The notes beneath the pieces were generated by a model that ran no database searches, was not told the DNA's origin, and was given only the letters and a program-made list of their open reading frames with translations. Shown one piece after another: positions 1-6,991 of a stretch of 35,244 nt of DNA. Location of the stretch: positions 1-35,244 of the IMG/VR virus record IMGVR_UViG_3300032677_000097; one strand, 5' to 3'. The DNA comes from a virus. A program made the position numbers and the translations under genes. The stretch's first letter is position 1, and each line of letters opens with the position of its first letter.

Positions 1-561
1 ACGGGTCCAGCCGGCACAGGCAAGACCATGCTGGCAGTACTAGCTGCGCTAAAAGCATATAGAGCCGGCGAAATTGATCGTATTGTAGTCACCAGACCAG
101 CAGTAGGAGTTGATGATGAGGAGCATGGGTTCTTACCCGGCGACCTAAATGAAAAGATGGCTCCATGGACCCGTCCTATTTTTGATATCATTGGCGAATA
201 CTACCGTCAGTCCGAAATCGCCAAGATGCTAGATGACCGTACAATCGAGATATCTCCCCTAGCATATATGAGAGGAAGAACATTTAAAGACTCGTGGATT
301 ATTGCAGACGAAATGCAAAACGCGACACCATCACAAATGAAAATGTTACTCACACGATTAGGTGAAGGTAGTAAGATGATTGTAACAGGTGACACAAGAC
401 AAGCTGACCGCAGTGACGATAATAACGGATTGCTTGATTTTCAGCGTCTAGTAGATTCATACAAGAACTGTAAATATGTGTCCGGTGTAGAATTCGATCA
501 CCGAGATATACAACGCCACCCTGCTGTGCTTGAAATACTTAAGATTTACAAGGAGGTTTGA
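1..561 (+). CDS. phoH: PhoH-like ATPase, 5' end outside the window
   Basis: The reading frame is open from base 1, so the true start lies before the window. The first codons read TGPAGTGKT, a complete Walker A P-loop. A Walker B region follows (WIIADEMQNATPSQMKMLLTR) and then a sensor-like VTGDTRQAD; both are hallmarks of the PhoH family of P-loop ATPases. PhoH is very common in T4-like marine phages. Its role there is unsettled: it is often linked to phosphate stress, and bacterial relatives are tied to RNA metabolism. The C-terminal ATPase half is intact and ends at TGA 559-561. It is one of the few plus-strand genes here. Family assignment is firm; the function in the phage is not known. 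Confidence 0.95.
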   Translation, partial: TGPAGTGKTMLAVLAALKAYRAGEIDRIVVTRPAVGVDDEEHGFLPGDLNEKMAPWTRPIFDIIGEYYRQSEIAKMLDDRTIEISPLAYMRGRTFKDSWIIADEMQNATPSQMKMLLTRLGEGSKMIVTGDTRQADRSDDNNGLLDFQRLVDSYKNCKYVSGVEFDHRDIQRHPAVLEILKIYKEV

Positions 562-640
562 TCTTATAGCATAAATAATAGTGCAGGTCGCGATGCGTCA
601 ACATCCACCTGCTCTAATAGTTGAAAAGGAACTATCAGCA

Positions 641-1270
641 ATGATATTTATTATATATAAAACCACAAATTTAGTCAATGGTAAATTTTACATTGGTAAA
701 CATAATCAATCTACTGATTCGTTTGATGGCTATTACGGGTCCGGGTCATTATTAAAAAAAGCAATTAAAAAATACGGAAAAGATAATTTTATCCGCGAAA
801 CACTTTTTGAATTTAGCGACGAATATTCGGCGTATCAGAAAGAAGTGTTGGTCATTAGCGAAAATTTATCTAATCCGCTTTGCTATAATTTACGTACTGG
901 TGGTACTGGCAGAAGTTATAATTCAACAGAGCAATCTCGCTATCTTCAGAGTAAAAGTGCTTTAGCACGATGGGAAGACCCAGAGCAATATAATGCAATG
1001 GTATTAGAAAGACAAACCCGATATAACAATGACACCGGTAAAGAAATAATAGACAATATTGCTAATTCTGTTAAAGCACTATGGGAAGATCCAGAATATG
1101 TTAAAAAGCAAACTGATGTTAGATCTTCAATGGAGTACCGATCAGTTCTTAGAGAAAAAGCAAAAAATAGAGAAAAGTTTCAATGTATACATTGCAGTGG
1201 TATGTTTCAACCAAGCCACTTAGTTCGCTGGCATAACGATAATTGTAAACTTAATCCTGCTCTCCAGTAA
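641..1270 (+). CDS. GIY-YIG homing endonuclease (Seg-like)
   Basis: The 209-aa protein opens with the GIY-YIG nuclease core: IIY at residues 4-6 and YIG at 17-19, followed by YYGSGSLLKKAIKKYG and a Glu in the YQKEVLVISE helix. The middle carries two copies of a W-E-D-P-E motif (ARWEDPEQY, ALWEDPEYV) seen in phage GIY-YIG enzymes. The C-terminus has a C2HC-like zinc finger (CIHC ... H ... H ... C). The ATG at 641 is preferred over an in-frame GTG at 581 because AAAAGGA lies about 10 nt upstream. Such enzymes cut DNA and spread their own gene. It sits just after phoH, and its last 20 bp overlap the convergent HAD gene. Confidence 0.88.
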   Translation: MIFIIYKTTNLVNGKFYIGKHNQSTDSFDGYYGSGSLLKKAIKKYGKDNFIRETLFEFSDEYSAYQKEVLVISENLSNPLCYNLRTGGTGRSYNSTEQSRYLQSKSALARWEDPEQYNAMVLERQTRYNNDTGKEIIDNIANSVKALWEDPEYVKKQTDVRSSMEYRSVLREKAKNREKFQCIHCSGMFQPSHLVRWHNDNCKLNPALQ

Positions 1271-1844
1271 CTAATTTATAAACATCCTTCCAAGATTTTA
1301 CCACTTTAATATCAGGGTGGTAATAGTGGAGGCTATGTCCATGCTCCATTAGTATACTTTTGAGCCCTAACCCTGCACCAACTTCACAATTAGTAATTTT
1401 ATCTTCGATCCAGTGATATCCACTATTTTGATATGGTTCAAGTGCTTCGTCCTTATCTGCTCCGGTGTCTAGGAATATAAATTTCTCAAATGCTGTTTCA
1501 CCGAACAACTTACGTAGATTCATTCTACGTAATTCTTGTGCATTTTCGTTTTTACTTAAACTTGATATAGCATGAAAAACATATCCGTGTTCCTCGTGTA
1601 GTCTTTTAAGATAAAACATAGAATCTCGAAGGGGTGGTAAAAAACCAATATGGGCACTTTCGTTAAAAATTCTTATTAGTTTAACTGCCTGCTCTCTATC
1701 CATGCCATATCTTTTACTGATATCGTATTTAAATTCACCGCCGGGTATTTTATTAAATCCGTGCTGTTGCAAATACACATCAAACGCATATTCCCAATCG
1801 AGGCAAACGCCGTCGATGTCGGTTAGTATAATTTTATTTTTCAT
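1251..1844 (-). CDS. HAD-superfamily hydrolase, nucleotidase-like
   Basis: The 197-aa protein begins with a beta strand and the HAD motif I, DIDGVCLDW (nucleophile Asp9, acid/base Asp11). A motif II-like AISSLS follows, and a motif IV-like HWIEDKITNCEVGAGLG lies near the C-terminus. Size and layout fit the small phage phosphatases often annotated as 5'-nucleotidases. It may dephosphorylate nucleotides or sugars; the substrate cannot be read from sequence. Its start abuts the stop of the upstream gene (TAA directly before ATG), so it is the last gene of the operon running from 3173. Its 3' end overlaps the endonuclease gene on the other strand by 20 bp. Confidence 0.75.
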   Translation of the reverse strand: MKNKIILTDIDGVCLDWEYAFDVYLQQHGFNKIPGGEFKYDISKRYGMDREQAVKLIRIFNESAHIGFLPPLRDSMFYLKRLHEEHGYVFHAISSLSKNENAQELRRMNLRKLFGETAFEKFIFLDTGADKDEALEPYQNSGYHWIEDKITNCEVGAGLGLKSILMEHGHSLHYYHPDIKVVKSWKDVYKLVTGEQD

Positions 1845-2117
1845 TTACGCCTTTAACAATTCTATAAGTTTTTCAGGTTTAACAATATCGTGTACTTCTT
1901 TAACATTGAGTACACGCACTTCTAATTCAATGATTTCAAATTCGTGCATAGTTTTTAACATATAATCGTCATGTATACAACGAGTTAGGAAACTACGCAA
2001 CTTACCAATGGTGTCAAAGGTCTTACCTTTTTCACTCCACTGACGATACATAGTACCTTTATTATACTCGGGGGGATTAGATCCCTTCCTTCGAACTTTG
2101 TAGTGTATCTCTTTCAT
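1845..2117 (-). CDS. conserved phage hypothetical protein, 90 aa
   Basis: I do not recognise a function. The start was set at ATG 2117-2115 because it forms an ATGA overlap with the stop of the upstream gene; a longer in-frame start at 2162 would overlap that gene by 49 bp. The protein begins MKEIHYKVRRKGSNPP, has a basic N-terminal third, and ends in a charged stretch (VHDIVKPEKLIELLKA). There are no membrane segments and no metal motif. It is translationally coupled within the 3173-1251 operon, just upstream of the HAD phosphatase. Confidence 0.7.
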   Translation of the reverse strand: MKEIHYKVRRKGSNPPEYNKGTMYRQWSEKGKTFDTIGKLRSFLTRCIHDDYMLKTMHEFEIIELEVRVLNVKEVHDIVKPEKLIELLKA

Positions 2118-2311
2118 TTCAAACTTCCAATAGTCAATAAGTGTTCTACACACTTTGTACAAATAACATTATAACGTGGACCACCAGTGGGACTAATAGC
2201 AGTATTACATGAGGTGCACATGATAAACGCTTGTGTAACAACATGTCCGCGTTCTGCAGGGTACAACGGTGTTAAGGTATATCCGATTGGTTCTGGTTTA
2301 GTTTGATCCAT
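2114..2311 (-). CDS. small zinc-ribbon-like protein, 65 aa
   Basis: Two CxxC knuckles (CTSC and CTKC) about 20 residues apart suggest a treble-clef or zinc-ribbon fold binding one zinc ion. No catalytic domain is visible. The ATG at 2311 is chosen because it overlaps the upstream stop as TAATG; the in-frame GTG at 2320 is less likely. Such tiny zinc proteins are common in phage accessory blocks and may bind nucleic acid or protein. The specific role is unknown. Confidence 0.68.
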   Translation of the reverse strand: MDQTKPEPIGYTLTPLYPAERGHVVTQAFIMCTSCNTAISPTGGPRYNVICTKCVEHLLTIGSLK

Positions 2312-2502
2312 TATGCACACCTCAATAAAAATGTAGTATAATCCCTCTTAGAAAAAAATATAAACTCATATATTTTAGACCTTTGTGTGGTCCAAGTAGT
2401 CCATTTATCACGTTTAAGATTCTGTATTAACCACGCCCGAATATTGTTAATATTATCAATATCATTATTTGATATATACGGAACACTATACGAATAAGAC
2501 AT
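2311..2502 (-). CDS. stray member of the F-x-L-K/R-W small-protein family, 63 aa
   Basis: The C-terminus KRDYTTFLLRCA fits the D-A-x-x-F-x-L-K/R-W/Y/F ending shared by the array at 20.8-26.4 kb, and the body (IRAWLIQNLKRDKWTTW) matches the central Trp-plus-helix pattern of that family. No function is known for the family. Start and stop overlap both neighbours as TAATG. The location, about 18 kb from the main array, suggests the family moves or duplicates within the genome. The nearest look-alike is the first array gene at 26160-26360. Confidence 0.65.
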   Translation of the reverse strand: MSYSYSVPYISNNDIDNINNIRAWLIQNLKRDKWTTWTTQRSKIYEFIFFSKRDYTTFLLRCA

Positions 2503-3173
2503 TACAGGACCTTAACATAGTTTAACACCGTAACCTTGGCATTGTTGCGGTACTCTTCTTCCCTGTGTGCTTTAACACGACCTTGTATCTGCCCTACTTC
2601 GCATACCTTGTCTAAGTTCTTGGCCCAGTAAAATACTAGATTGTCGTGTTCAGTATATCCATAAACTGCGTAGCAATCTGTTGATTGGATGTAACGCTTT
2701 TCGATCAAGCTAAACTTGACAGTAATGGTTTCACCGATACGACCAGTATAACGACTTGTACGTTCGTATCTGGCACCTAGTTCACGCACATGATCACGTT
2801 GCTGGTACTGGTCCACCAAGTGCGGTGCCCATGCAATTCGACCAAATGTGTTAGGCCCTACTTCTTTGTCGGCCAGGATTTGGTTAAGTAGGCCCAGGAA
2901 CTGATCTGGTTTTCCTTTAAGGCTCTGCATGATTACATTTTGTTCAATGTACTGTATAACACCATCGGCTTGCTTGTGATGGAAGTCGTTGACAATAAAC
3001 TTGCCTCCGAACGTGTTGCCAAACAACACAGATTCAGAAATAAGGTGACGATTAGGGTGATAATCCACACCATTTATTGCGATGGGATTACGTACAATAG
3101 ATCGGTTATTGTGCTCATATGCCGCAATAGCTGTAGCAAGCACTAGTAGGGTGGGGGAGGATTTAATCTTCAT
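2502..3173 (-). CDS. conserved phage hypothetical protein, 223 aa
   Basis: No domain can be named with confidence. The N-terminus is moderately hydrophobic (PTLLVLATAIAAYEHNN) but lacks a convincing signal peptide. The C-terminal half is beta-rich and ends in GRVKAHREEEYRNNAKVTVLN, a type of ending (KGRVK-AH ... TVLN-RVK) that recurs in phage proteins of unknown function, possibly an OB-like nucleic-acid-binding element. It is the first gene behind the promoter at 3204-3232 and heads the small operon running to 1251. Confidence 0.72.
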   Translation of the reverse strand: MKIKSSPTLLVLATAIAAYEHNNRSIVRNPIAINGVDYHPNRHLISESVLFGNTFGGKFIVNDFHHKQADGVIQYIEQNVIMQSLKGKPDQFLGLLNQILADKEVGPNTFGRIAWAPHLVDQYQQRDHVRELGARYERTSRYTGRIGETITVKFSLIEKRYIQSTDCYAVYGYTEHDNLVFYWAKNLDKVCEVGQIQGRVKAHREEEYRNNAKVTVLNYVKVL

Positions 3174-3203
3174 TTAGTTGTCCATTATTCCAGTTCATAC
3201 TAT

Positions 3204-3232
3204 ATTATAGCATTATGGGAATTAATGGTCAA
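3204..3232 (-). promoter_or_regulatory. sigma70-like promoter for the 3173-1251 operon
   Basis: Read on the minus strand there is TTGACC (3232-3227), a 17-bp spacer containing ATTAATT, and TATAAT (3209-3204). It sits between the TAG of the gene ending at 3233 and the ATG at 3173. It belongs to a 29-bp block repeated exactly at 18630-18658. Confidence 0.85.
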
Positions 3233-3234
3233 CT
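3206..3234 (-). repeat. 29-bp direct repeat copy A (promoter block)
   Basis: Twenty-nine bases, including the -35 and the whole spacer, are identical to 18630-18658. Both copies point the same way. The match ends inside the -10 region, where the copies differ by a small shift. Confidence 0.9.
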
Positions 3235-3478
3235 ACTTGGATTTGAGCTTGCTGTGTACGTACTGATGTAAGGTGTTTAAATAGTTGGTTTGAGTAAGCA
3301 TTTTAAACTCTAATGCTTCTAAACGGTGCTTTAATTGTTGGTTTTCGTGCTGTAAATACTCCAGGGTCAGTTTAGTATCCTTGAGTACTTTCTCGTGGCT
3401 AAGTAGGTTAGGACGTGGTGGAGCATTAGGATCCACAGCCCGTTTCTTCTTAGGTTTATACATGTTAAATATGCTCAT
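3233..3478 (-). CDS. coiled-coil hypothetical protein, 81 aa
   Basis: The N-terminus is basic and proline-rich (YKPKKKRAVDPNAPPRP). From about residue 28 onward a heptad-like Leu/Gln pattern (LEYLQHENQQLKHRLEALE) predicts a coiled coil, so the protein is probably oligomeric. The ATG overlaps the cupin stop as ATGA, and a GATAAATA box lies just upstream (3485-3492). It is the last gene before the promoter at 3204. No function is recognised. Confidence 0.7.
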   Translation of the reverse strand: MSIFNMYKPKKKRAVDPNAPPRPNLLSHEKVLKDTKLTLEYLQHENQQLKHRLEALEFKMLTQTNYLNTLHQYVHSKLKSK

Positions 3479-3798
3479 ACTAGATATTTATCGTTGGGCA
3501 CACTTGGGAATTTTACTGCTACTGTATCTGTATCTTCTGTATAGACCGCTTCGTTGACATCGCCGGGTTCTACAATGCAAATATCACCTGCACGGAATTC
3601 TTCTCCGTTTAGAATCATACAACCACGGGTAATCAATTGTATCTCTGTAATCACTGCATGATAGTGTTTGGGATAACTAGTTCCTGCTAAATTAGTTTGA
3701 AAGCAAACTTCAAAGTCTTCGGTTCGCACTACTGCTCCGGGAAAGTTACCAATAAACCATCCGCGGGCTCCTGCGTCACTTAGTCGATGTCTTTTCAT
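3475..3798 (-). CDS. cupin-fold protein paired with a radical SAM enzyme
   Basis: The 107-aa protein fits a single cupin beta-barrel: the first cupin motif contains PKHYHAVITEIQLITRG (H-x-H-type metal ligands with a downstream Glu), and the second contains FRAGDICIVEPGDVNEAVY. The start at ATG 3798 follows the radical SAM stop (TAA, then 1 nt, then ATG); an in-frame GTG at 3819 is less likely. Small cupins act as sugar epimerases or isomerases, metal-dependent oxygenases or ligand sensors, and the exact chemistry is not visible. Direct coupling to the radical SAM gene suggests the two products act in one modification pathway. Confidence 0.78.
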   Translation of the reverse strand: MKRHRLSDAGARGWFIGNFPGAVVRTEDFEVCFQTNLAGTSYPKHYHAVITEIQLITRGCMILNGEEFRAGDICIVEPGDVNEAVYTEDTDTVAVKFPSVPNDKYLV

Positions 3799-3799
3799 A

Positions 3800-4996
3800 T
3801 TATTTCCAATACGGTGCAAATTCGGGTACTACATCTAATACATTTTCGTTACGTACTTGATCGAGACGTTGCGTAGTTTCAATTACCGCAGACCAAGACG
3901 ATTCCGGTGCTTGGTACATATATGTAATTACAGCATCAATTTTATTTTTAAGAACTTGGTACTTGCTACTAGACACCAAACGATCTCTTGCTAAATCTTT
4001 TAATTCTATAGGTAAATTAGTAATATTTTGATCTGCTGGACCATGCGCTATGGTAAGATCTGTTCCAGCAAAGTTTGTAGTATTGTCAATGGCAAAATCA
4101 AATACTTCTGTTAGATGCAAGATATTATATACTGTAATCACTACATTGAATTTTAATTTTGCGGCAGGATATGCTAATACCGTTTTAATATTAGTTTGTG
4201 TAGTTGCCCAATTGGCACCAGATCGAACATATTCTAATAACGGGCCTGTGGCATCAAGGCTCACAATAAACAACACATTAGTAAATCGTTTTAGGTAATC
4301 TTCTAATTGCTTCTTGCCAAAATTTAATTTACTTAAATTTGTTGTGTAGGTAATACGTATATTGTGTAGGCCTAATTGATCTAAGTGATCCAACATTGAC
4401 CAGTGTTCTTTTTGATATAGTGCTTCACCACCAGCAAAGTATACTTCCTTCAGTTCAGATAAATCGCCATACTTGGCAATAATATCTTCCCATTCATCTG
4501 TATCATGTGCTTGTATTACGTAGTCCTTGCGCCCGGTTCCACGATAGGCTTCTTCTGCCCAGGAATGACTATAAGCAGGGCCGCACATGCGACATTTAAA
4601 ATTACAGATGTTGCTAAATCTGGCATCCCAATACTGCATTTTAAAATTATGCAACTTGCCATCAGTTTCAGTATTTGCTAATAGTGTGTCAACATTGATG
4701 TTGAAGTTTTTGATATCTAGATTCTTATTTTCACGAAAACTAGCAAGTCCGTGTTGTTCTTCGCGATAGCATTGGCTACAGGCAGAGTTCTTCTTGCCTG
4801 CCAACATATCCGTTCTGACCTTTTTCATAGAATCAGAATTCATTATATCTTCTGCTGACTCAAAGTCCTTTATGTTACCAAATTTTCCGTCACCGGGATT
4901 GGCAGAACAGCAAGCACGTATTTCACCACTGGGCTCATGAAAGAAATGAATCCAGGGTAAAATACAAAAAGTATTACTGGGCAGGGGTTTCTGCAT
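3800..4996 (-). CDS. radical SAM enzyme with N-terminal Cys (twitch-like) domain
   Basis: The 398-aa protein has the canonical radical SAM cluster motif CNFKCRMC (Cys131, 135, 138), followed by a glycine-rich SAM-binding segment (EVYFAGGEALY) and further TIM-barrel strands (ITYTTNLS, FIVSLDATG). The N-terminal region begins FCILPWIHFF and has extra cysteines (11, 29, 30, 73, 76) in a layout typical of 'twitch domain-containing radical SAM' proteins, where they bind an auxiliary Fe-S cluster. It should cleave SAM to a 5'-deoxyadenosyl radical and modify a sugar, peptide or nucleotide; the substrate is unknown. Its 5' end overlaps the upstream gene by 23 bp, and the cupin gene follows directly. 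Confidence 0.88.
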   Translation of the reverse strand: MQKPLPSNTFCILPWIHFFHEPSGEIRACCSANPGDGKFGNIKDFESAEDIMNSDSMKKVRTDMLAGKKNSACSQCYREEQHGLASFRENKNLDIKNFNINVDTLLANTETDGKLHNFKMQYWDARFSNICNFKCRMCGPAYSHSWAEEAYRGTGRKDYVIQAHDTDEWEDIIAKYGDLSELKEVYFAGGEALYQKEHWSMLDHLDQLGLHNIRITYTTNLSKLNFGKKQLEDYLKRFTNVLFIVSLDATGPLLEYVRSGANWATTQTNIKTVLAYPAAKLKFNVVITVYNILHLTEVFDFAIDNTTNFAGTDLTIAHGPADQNITNLPIELKDLARDRLVSSSKYQVLKNKIDAVITYMYQAPESSWSAVIETTQRLDQVRNENVLDVVPEFAPYWK

Positions 4997-5354
4997 CTTC
5001 TACTGGAGTTTCTTCTACAGCTTCTTCTTTGGGAATAAACTGTTCTAAGTAAGCCATATCCAACTGTGCCATTGTTTGAATAACGTACTGTGGATAACCT
5101 TCTAAGAAGTATTTGAACATTTCGTCGAATGTTTTAGTGGTGCCAAACTTGTTGTATACAATTTTCTTTTCGTTAAGATTTAGAATAACACCTGCGTACT
5201 GACGATCTTTGCCAGAGAGCCCTTTGGTGAACTCGATACGCTCATCGTATTGATAATTGTCTGGATTCTTTGTCCAGCCAGCAATTTGTGTTTGTACTCC
5301 GGCACGCGGCTTTTGTACATAAAATGCGAGTAAGTGAATATCTTTAATTTTCAT
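4974..5354 (-). CDS. conserved T4-like hypothetical protein after the clamp loader, 126 aa
   Basis: The start overlaps the clamp-loader stop as ATGA, so expression is coupled to gp44. In T4 the small clamp-loader subunit gp62 occupies this place, but this protein is shorter than T4 gp62 (187 aa) and I do not see clear similarity. Visible features are an N-terminal strand (IHLLAFYVQKPR), a middle part rich in aromatics (YFLEGYPQYVI) and an acidic Glu/Pro/Ala tail (KEEAVEETPVEDAETPAQ) that is probably disordered. It could be a diverged gp62-like partner or an unrelated replication accessory protein. Confidence 0.68.
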   Translation of the reverse strand: MKIKDIHLLAFYVQKPRAGVQTQIAGWTKNPDNYQYDERIEFTKGLSGKDRQYAGVILNLNEKKIVYNKFGTTKTFDEMFKYFLEGYPQYVIQTMAQLDMAYLEQFIPKEEAVEETPVEDAETPAQ

Positions 5355-6268
5355 AGTTGTGTAAGTTCGATTAAGGTTGCTGATAGGTTAATTTCTTGAT
5401 CTGCTACTAGTGGTACGTTTACAAGACCTTTGCGAATTGCTAAAATTGCTGCGTCTTGCCCTTCTTGAGTTTTTGACCATAAGTCTAAGTTATCGTACAT
5501 CCAACGGAACATATCATCCATGTCCTCAATGGTTGCTTGAGCACAAATAACCTTACGTGCATCTACGATCTTGCCTGCTTTAAATAGAGCTACTGCATCT
5601 AGTTTCCAATCCTTAACACCACGATCATTTTCGCCTGGAGTATTTAACTTACCAGAGCTTGAATTGGGCTGTAGCAAGTTTAGACATTTACGTAGATCTG
5701 GATATGTTGCCTTGACATAACTGTCTAGAGTATCTAGATCAAATTCAATATTTTCTGTTACTAAAATAGTTGCTGCACGTGCTGTAAATTCTGTTACATC
5801 ACTTTTATCAATATGAAAACCTTGACAACGACTGTGTAGTGCTGGGATAATCTTATGTGGCATGTTGCAAGTAAGAATAAAACGTGCCGACTCTTGATAC
5901 GTTTCCATTAGGCCACGCATGATGGCTTGAGCATTGTGTGTTAGGTAATCCGCTTCGTCTAACAAGACTACTTTAAACTTACCAAATGGCATTGTGCTAA
6001 CAAAACCTTCAACACGAGTTTTAATAAAATCCACACCGTTATCACGTGATGCATTAATATGCAAGGTATCGTAATCTTCTACGCCTAGTTCGTTAATAAG
6101 AACTTTGGCCAAGGTAGTCTTGCCTGTGCCCGGACTTCCGCTTAATAAGATATGCGGAATAACCCCATCTTTGATCCAGGCATCAACCTGATCTCGTTGC
6201 GATTGATCGGTGAATACATAATCTCCTACTACCTTAGGTCTGTATTGTTCTGTCCAAAGTTGTTTCAT
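5351..6268 (-). CDS. 44: sliding-clamp loader large subunit (gp44-like AAA+ ATPase)
   Basis: The 305-aa protein shows the clamp-loader layout: an N-terminal WTEQYRPK box, Walker A GSPGTGKTT (residues 44-52), Walker B with the DEAD signature (104-107), sensor 1 ILTCN, and the SRC arginine-finger motif (146-148). A C-terminal helical domain follows. Length is close to T4 gp44 (319 aa). With its partner subunit it should open and load the gp45-type sliding clamp for phage DNA polymerase and late transcription. Its ATG overlaps the stop of the upstream 63-aa gene as ATGA. No clamp gene or DNA polymerase lies inside the window. Confidence 0.93.
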   Translation of the reverse strand: MKQLWTEQYRPKVVGDYVFTDQSQRDQVDAWIKDGVIPHILLSGSPGTGKTTLAKVLINELGVEDYDTLHINASRDNGVDFIKTRVEGFVSTMPFGKFKVVLLDEADYLTHNAQAIMRGLMETYQESARFILTCNMPHKIIPALHSRCQGFHIDKSDVTEFTARAATILVTENIEFDLDTLDSYVKATYPDLRKCLNLLQPNSSSGKLNTPGENDRGVKDWKLDAVALFKAGKIVDARKVICAQATIEDMDDMFRWMYDNLDLWSKTQEGQDAAILAIRKGLVNVPLVADQEINLSATLIELTQL

Positions 6269-6456
6269 TCTTTTACCTGTTGTATGATTGTTTGTGCTAT
6301 TTTACTGGCTTTATCTTCGGCAAGCGAGTACTTGTGTAACCGTTCTGCACATTTTCTAAGTGCATCGCTTAGTACTTGATCTTCGGCTTCTTCTAATACT
6401 AATCGGGCAATATCGTGTAAGGCGACAACTGCGTCGACGAGTTTAAGATTCCTCAT
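6265..6456 (-). CDS. small helical protein before the clamp loader, 63 aa
   Basis: The start is set at ATG 6456, which overlaps the stop of the 52-aa membrane-protein gene as ATGA; a longer in-frame start at 6531 would run through that gene. The protein is almost fully helical and charged (VALHDIARLVLEEAEDQVL, ALRKCAERLHKYSLAED). No motif is recognised. The stop overlaps the clamp-loader ATG, so both are probably made together. Confidence 0.65.
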   Translation of the reverse strand: MRNLKLVDAVVALHDIARLVLEEAEDQVLSDALRKCAERLHKYSLAEDKASKIAQTIIQQVKE

Positions 6457-6611
6457 ACTAGTTCTTCTGCAATTCCTAAAACTTCTGCTAAGATTAAAAA
6501 TGCGCCTGCAGCAAATAATTGTCCGGCACACAGAAGTCCGCCTGCTACAATACGGAATGCGCTTTTAACTAAACTAATTTTTAAGTGTGCTACTGGATTT
6601 GGTGTACTCAT
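6453..6611 (-). CDS. tiny membrane protein, 52 aa
   Basis: This short ORF starts at ATG 6611-6609 and stops at TGA 6455-6453. Both ends form ATGA overlaps with the flanking genes, which strongly supports it. The translation begins MSTPNPVAHLKISLVKSAF and continues with a Gly/Ala/Leu-rich hydrophobic stretch (about residues 18-47), then ends GIAEELV. One or two membrane segments are likely. Similar tiny membrane proteins occur in T4-like marine phages; the role is unknown. Confidence 0.72.
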   Translation of the reverse strand: MSTPNPVAHLKISLVKSAFRIVAGGLLCAGQLFAAGAFLILAEVLGIAEELV

Positions 6612-6808
6612 TTTGTGCCTTTGAAAAATTTGATAATATTGTTGAAACGTGTTTTGACTTCTTTAACGGAAATCATTGATGGGTGATGCGGACACCTGCC
6701 TTGCATAAAATCACAAGTAGGTGTATATGTGTGCTTGCATACGCTACAACGTGGTGGTTTGCTACTTACTCGCTTTTGAGTATCTCTACTATTCTGTCCT
6801 GATCCCAT
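6608..6808 (-). CDS. small zinc-binding protein, 66 aa
   Basis: A CSVC knuckle followed by C ... C-P-H-H (CDFMQGRCPHHP) gives four or more plausible zinc ligands, and the C-terminus is basic (RFNNIIKFFKGTK), which suits nucleic-acid binding. The start at ATG 6808 has GGGGAAG just upstream; it overlaps the upstream gene by 43 bp. The stop overlaps the next ATG as ATGA. Function is unknown. Confidence 0.62.
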   Translation of the reverse strand: MGSGQNSRDTQKRVSSKPPRCSVCKHTYTPTCDFMQGRCPHHPSMISVKEVKTRFNNIIKFFKGTK

Positions 6809-6990
6809 TGTTCTTCCCCGGTAAATGTTGGGCAATGCATATATCTATCGTCTAACCAACATTTTAACAGATACAAATCTTTTTTACAAGACATTTGGGT
6901 AAAGCCATCATTGCGATCATTGTGAATTTCTATCAATGATTTTTGAATAGCCCACCGAACACTTTCTAAATCGGGTTTTTTAAATCCCAT
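6766..6990 (-). CDS. conserved hypothetical protein, 74 aa
   Basis: The start at ATG 6990 follows the GroES-like gene's TAA by 1 nt; in-frame starts at 7011 and 7026 lie inside that gene. The protein (MGFKKPDLESVRWAIQKSL ...) is a mixed helical polypeptide with two Cys (SCKKDLYLLKC) and a Trp/Asp-rich middle. No domain is recognised. It sits between the co-chaperonin and the zinc protein in one coupled operon. Confidence 0.65.
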   Translation of the reverse strand: MGFKKPDLESVRWAIQKSLIEIHNDRNDGFTQMSCKKDLYLLKCWLDDRYMHCPTFTGEEQWDQDRIVEILKSE

Positions 6991-6991
6991 T

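Noticed and set aside
583-612. Inverted repeat GCAGGT ... ACCTGC before the endonuclease
   Set aside because: Only six pairs with an 18-nt loop; too weak to call a terminator or operator, although a CATAAATA box lies nearby at 570-577.
581-640. Earlier GTG start for the GIY-YIG endonuclease
   Set aside because: The added 20 residues are outside the nuclease fold, and the ATG at 641 has a better-placed AAAAGGA.
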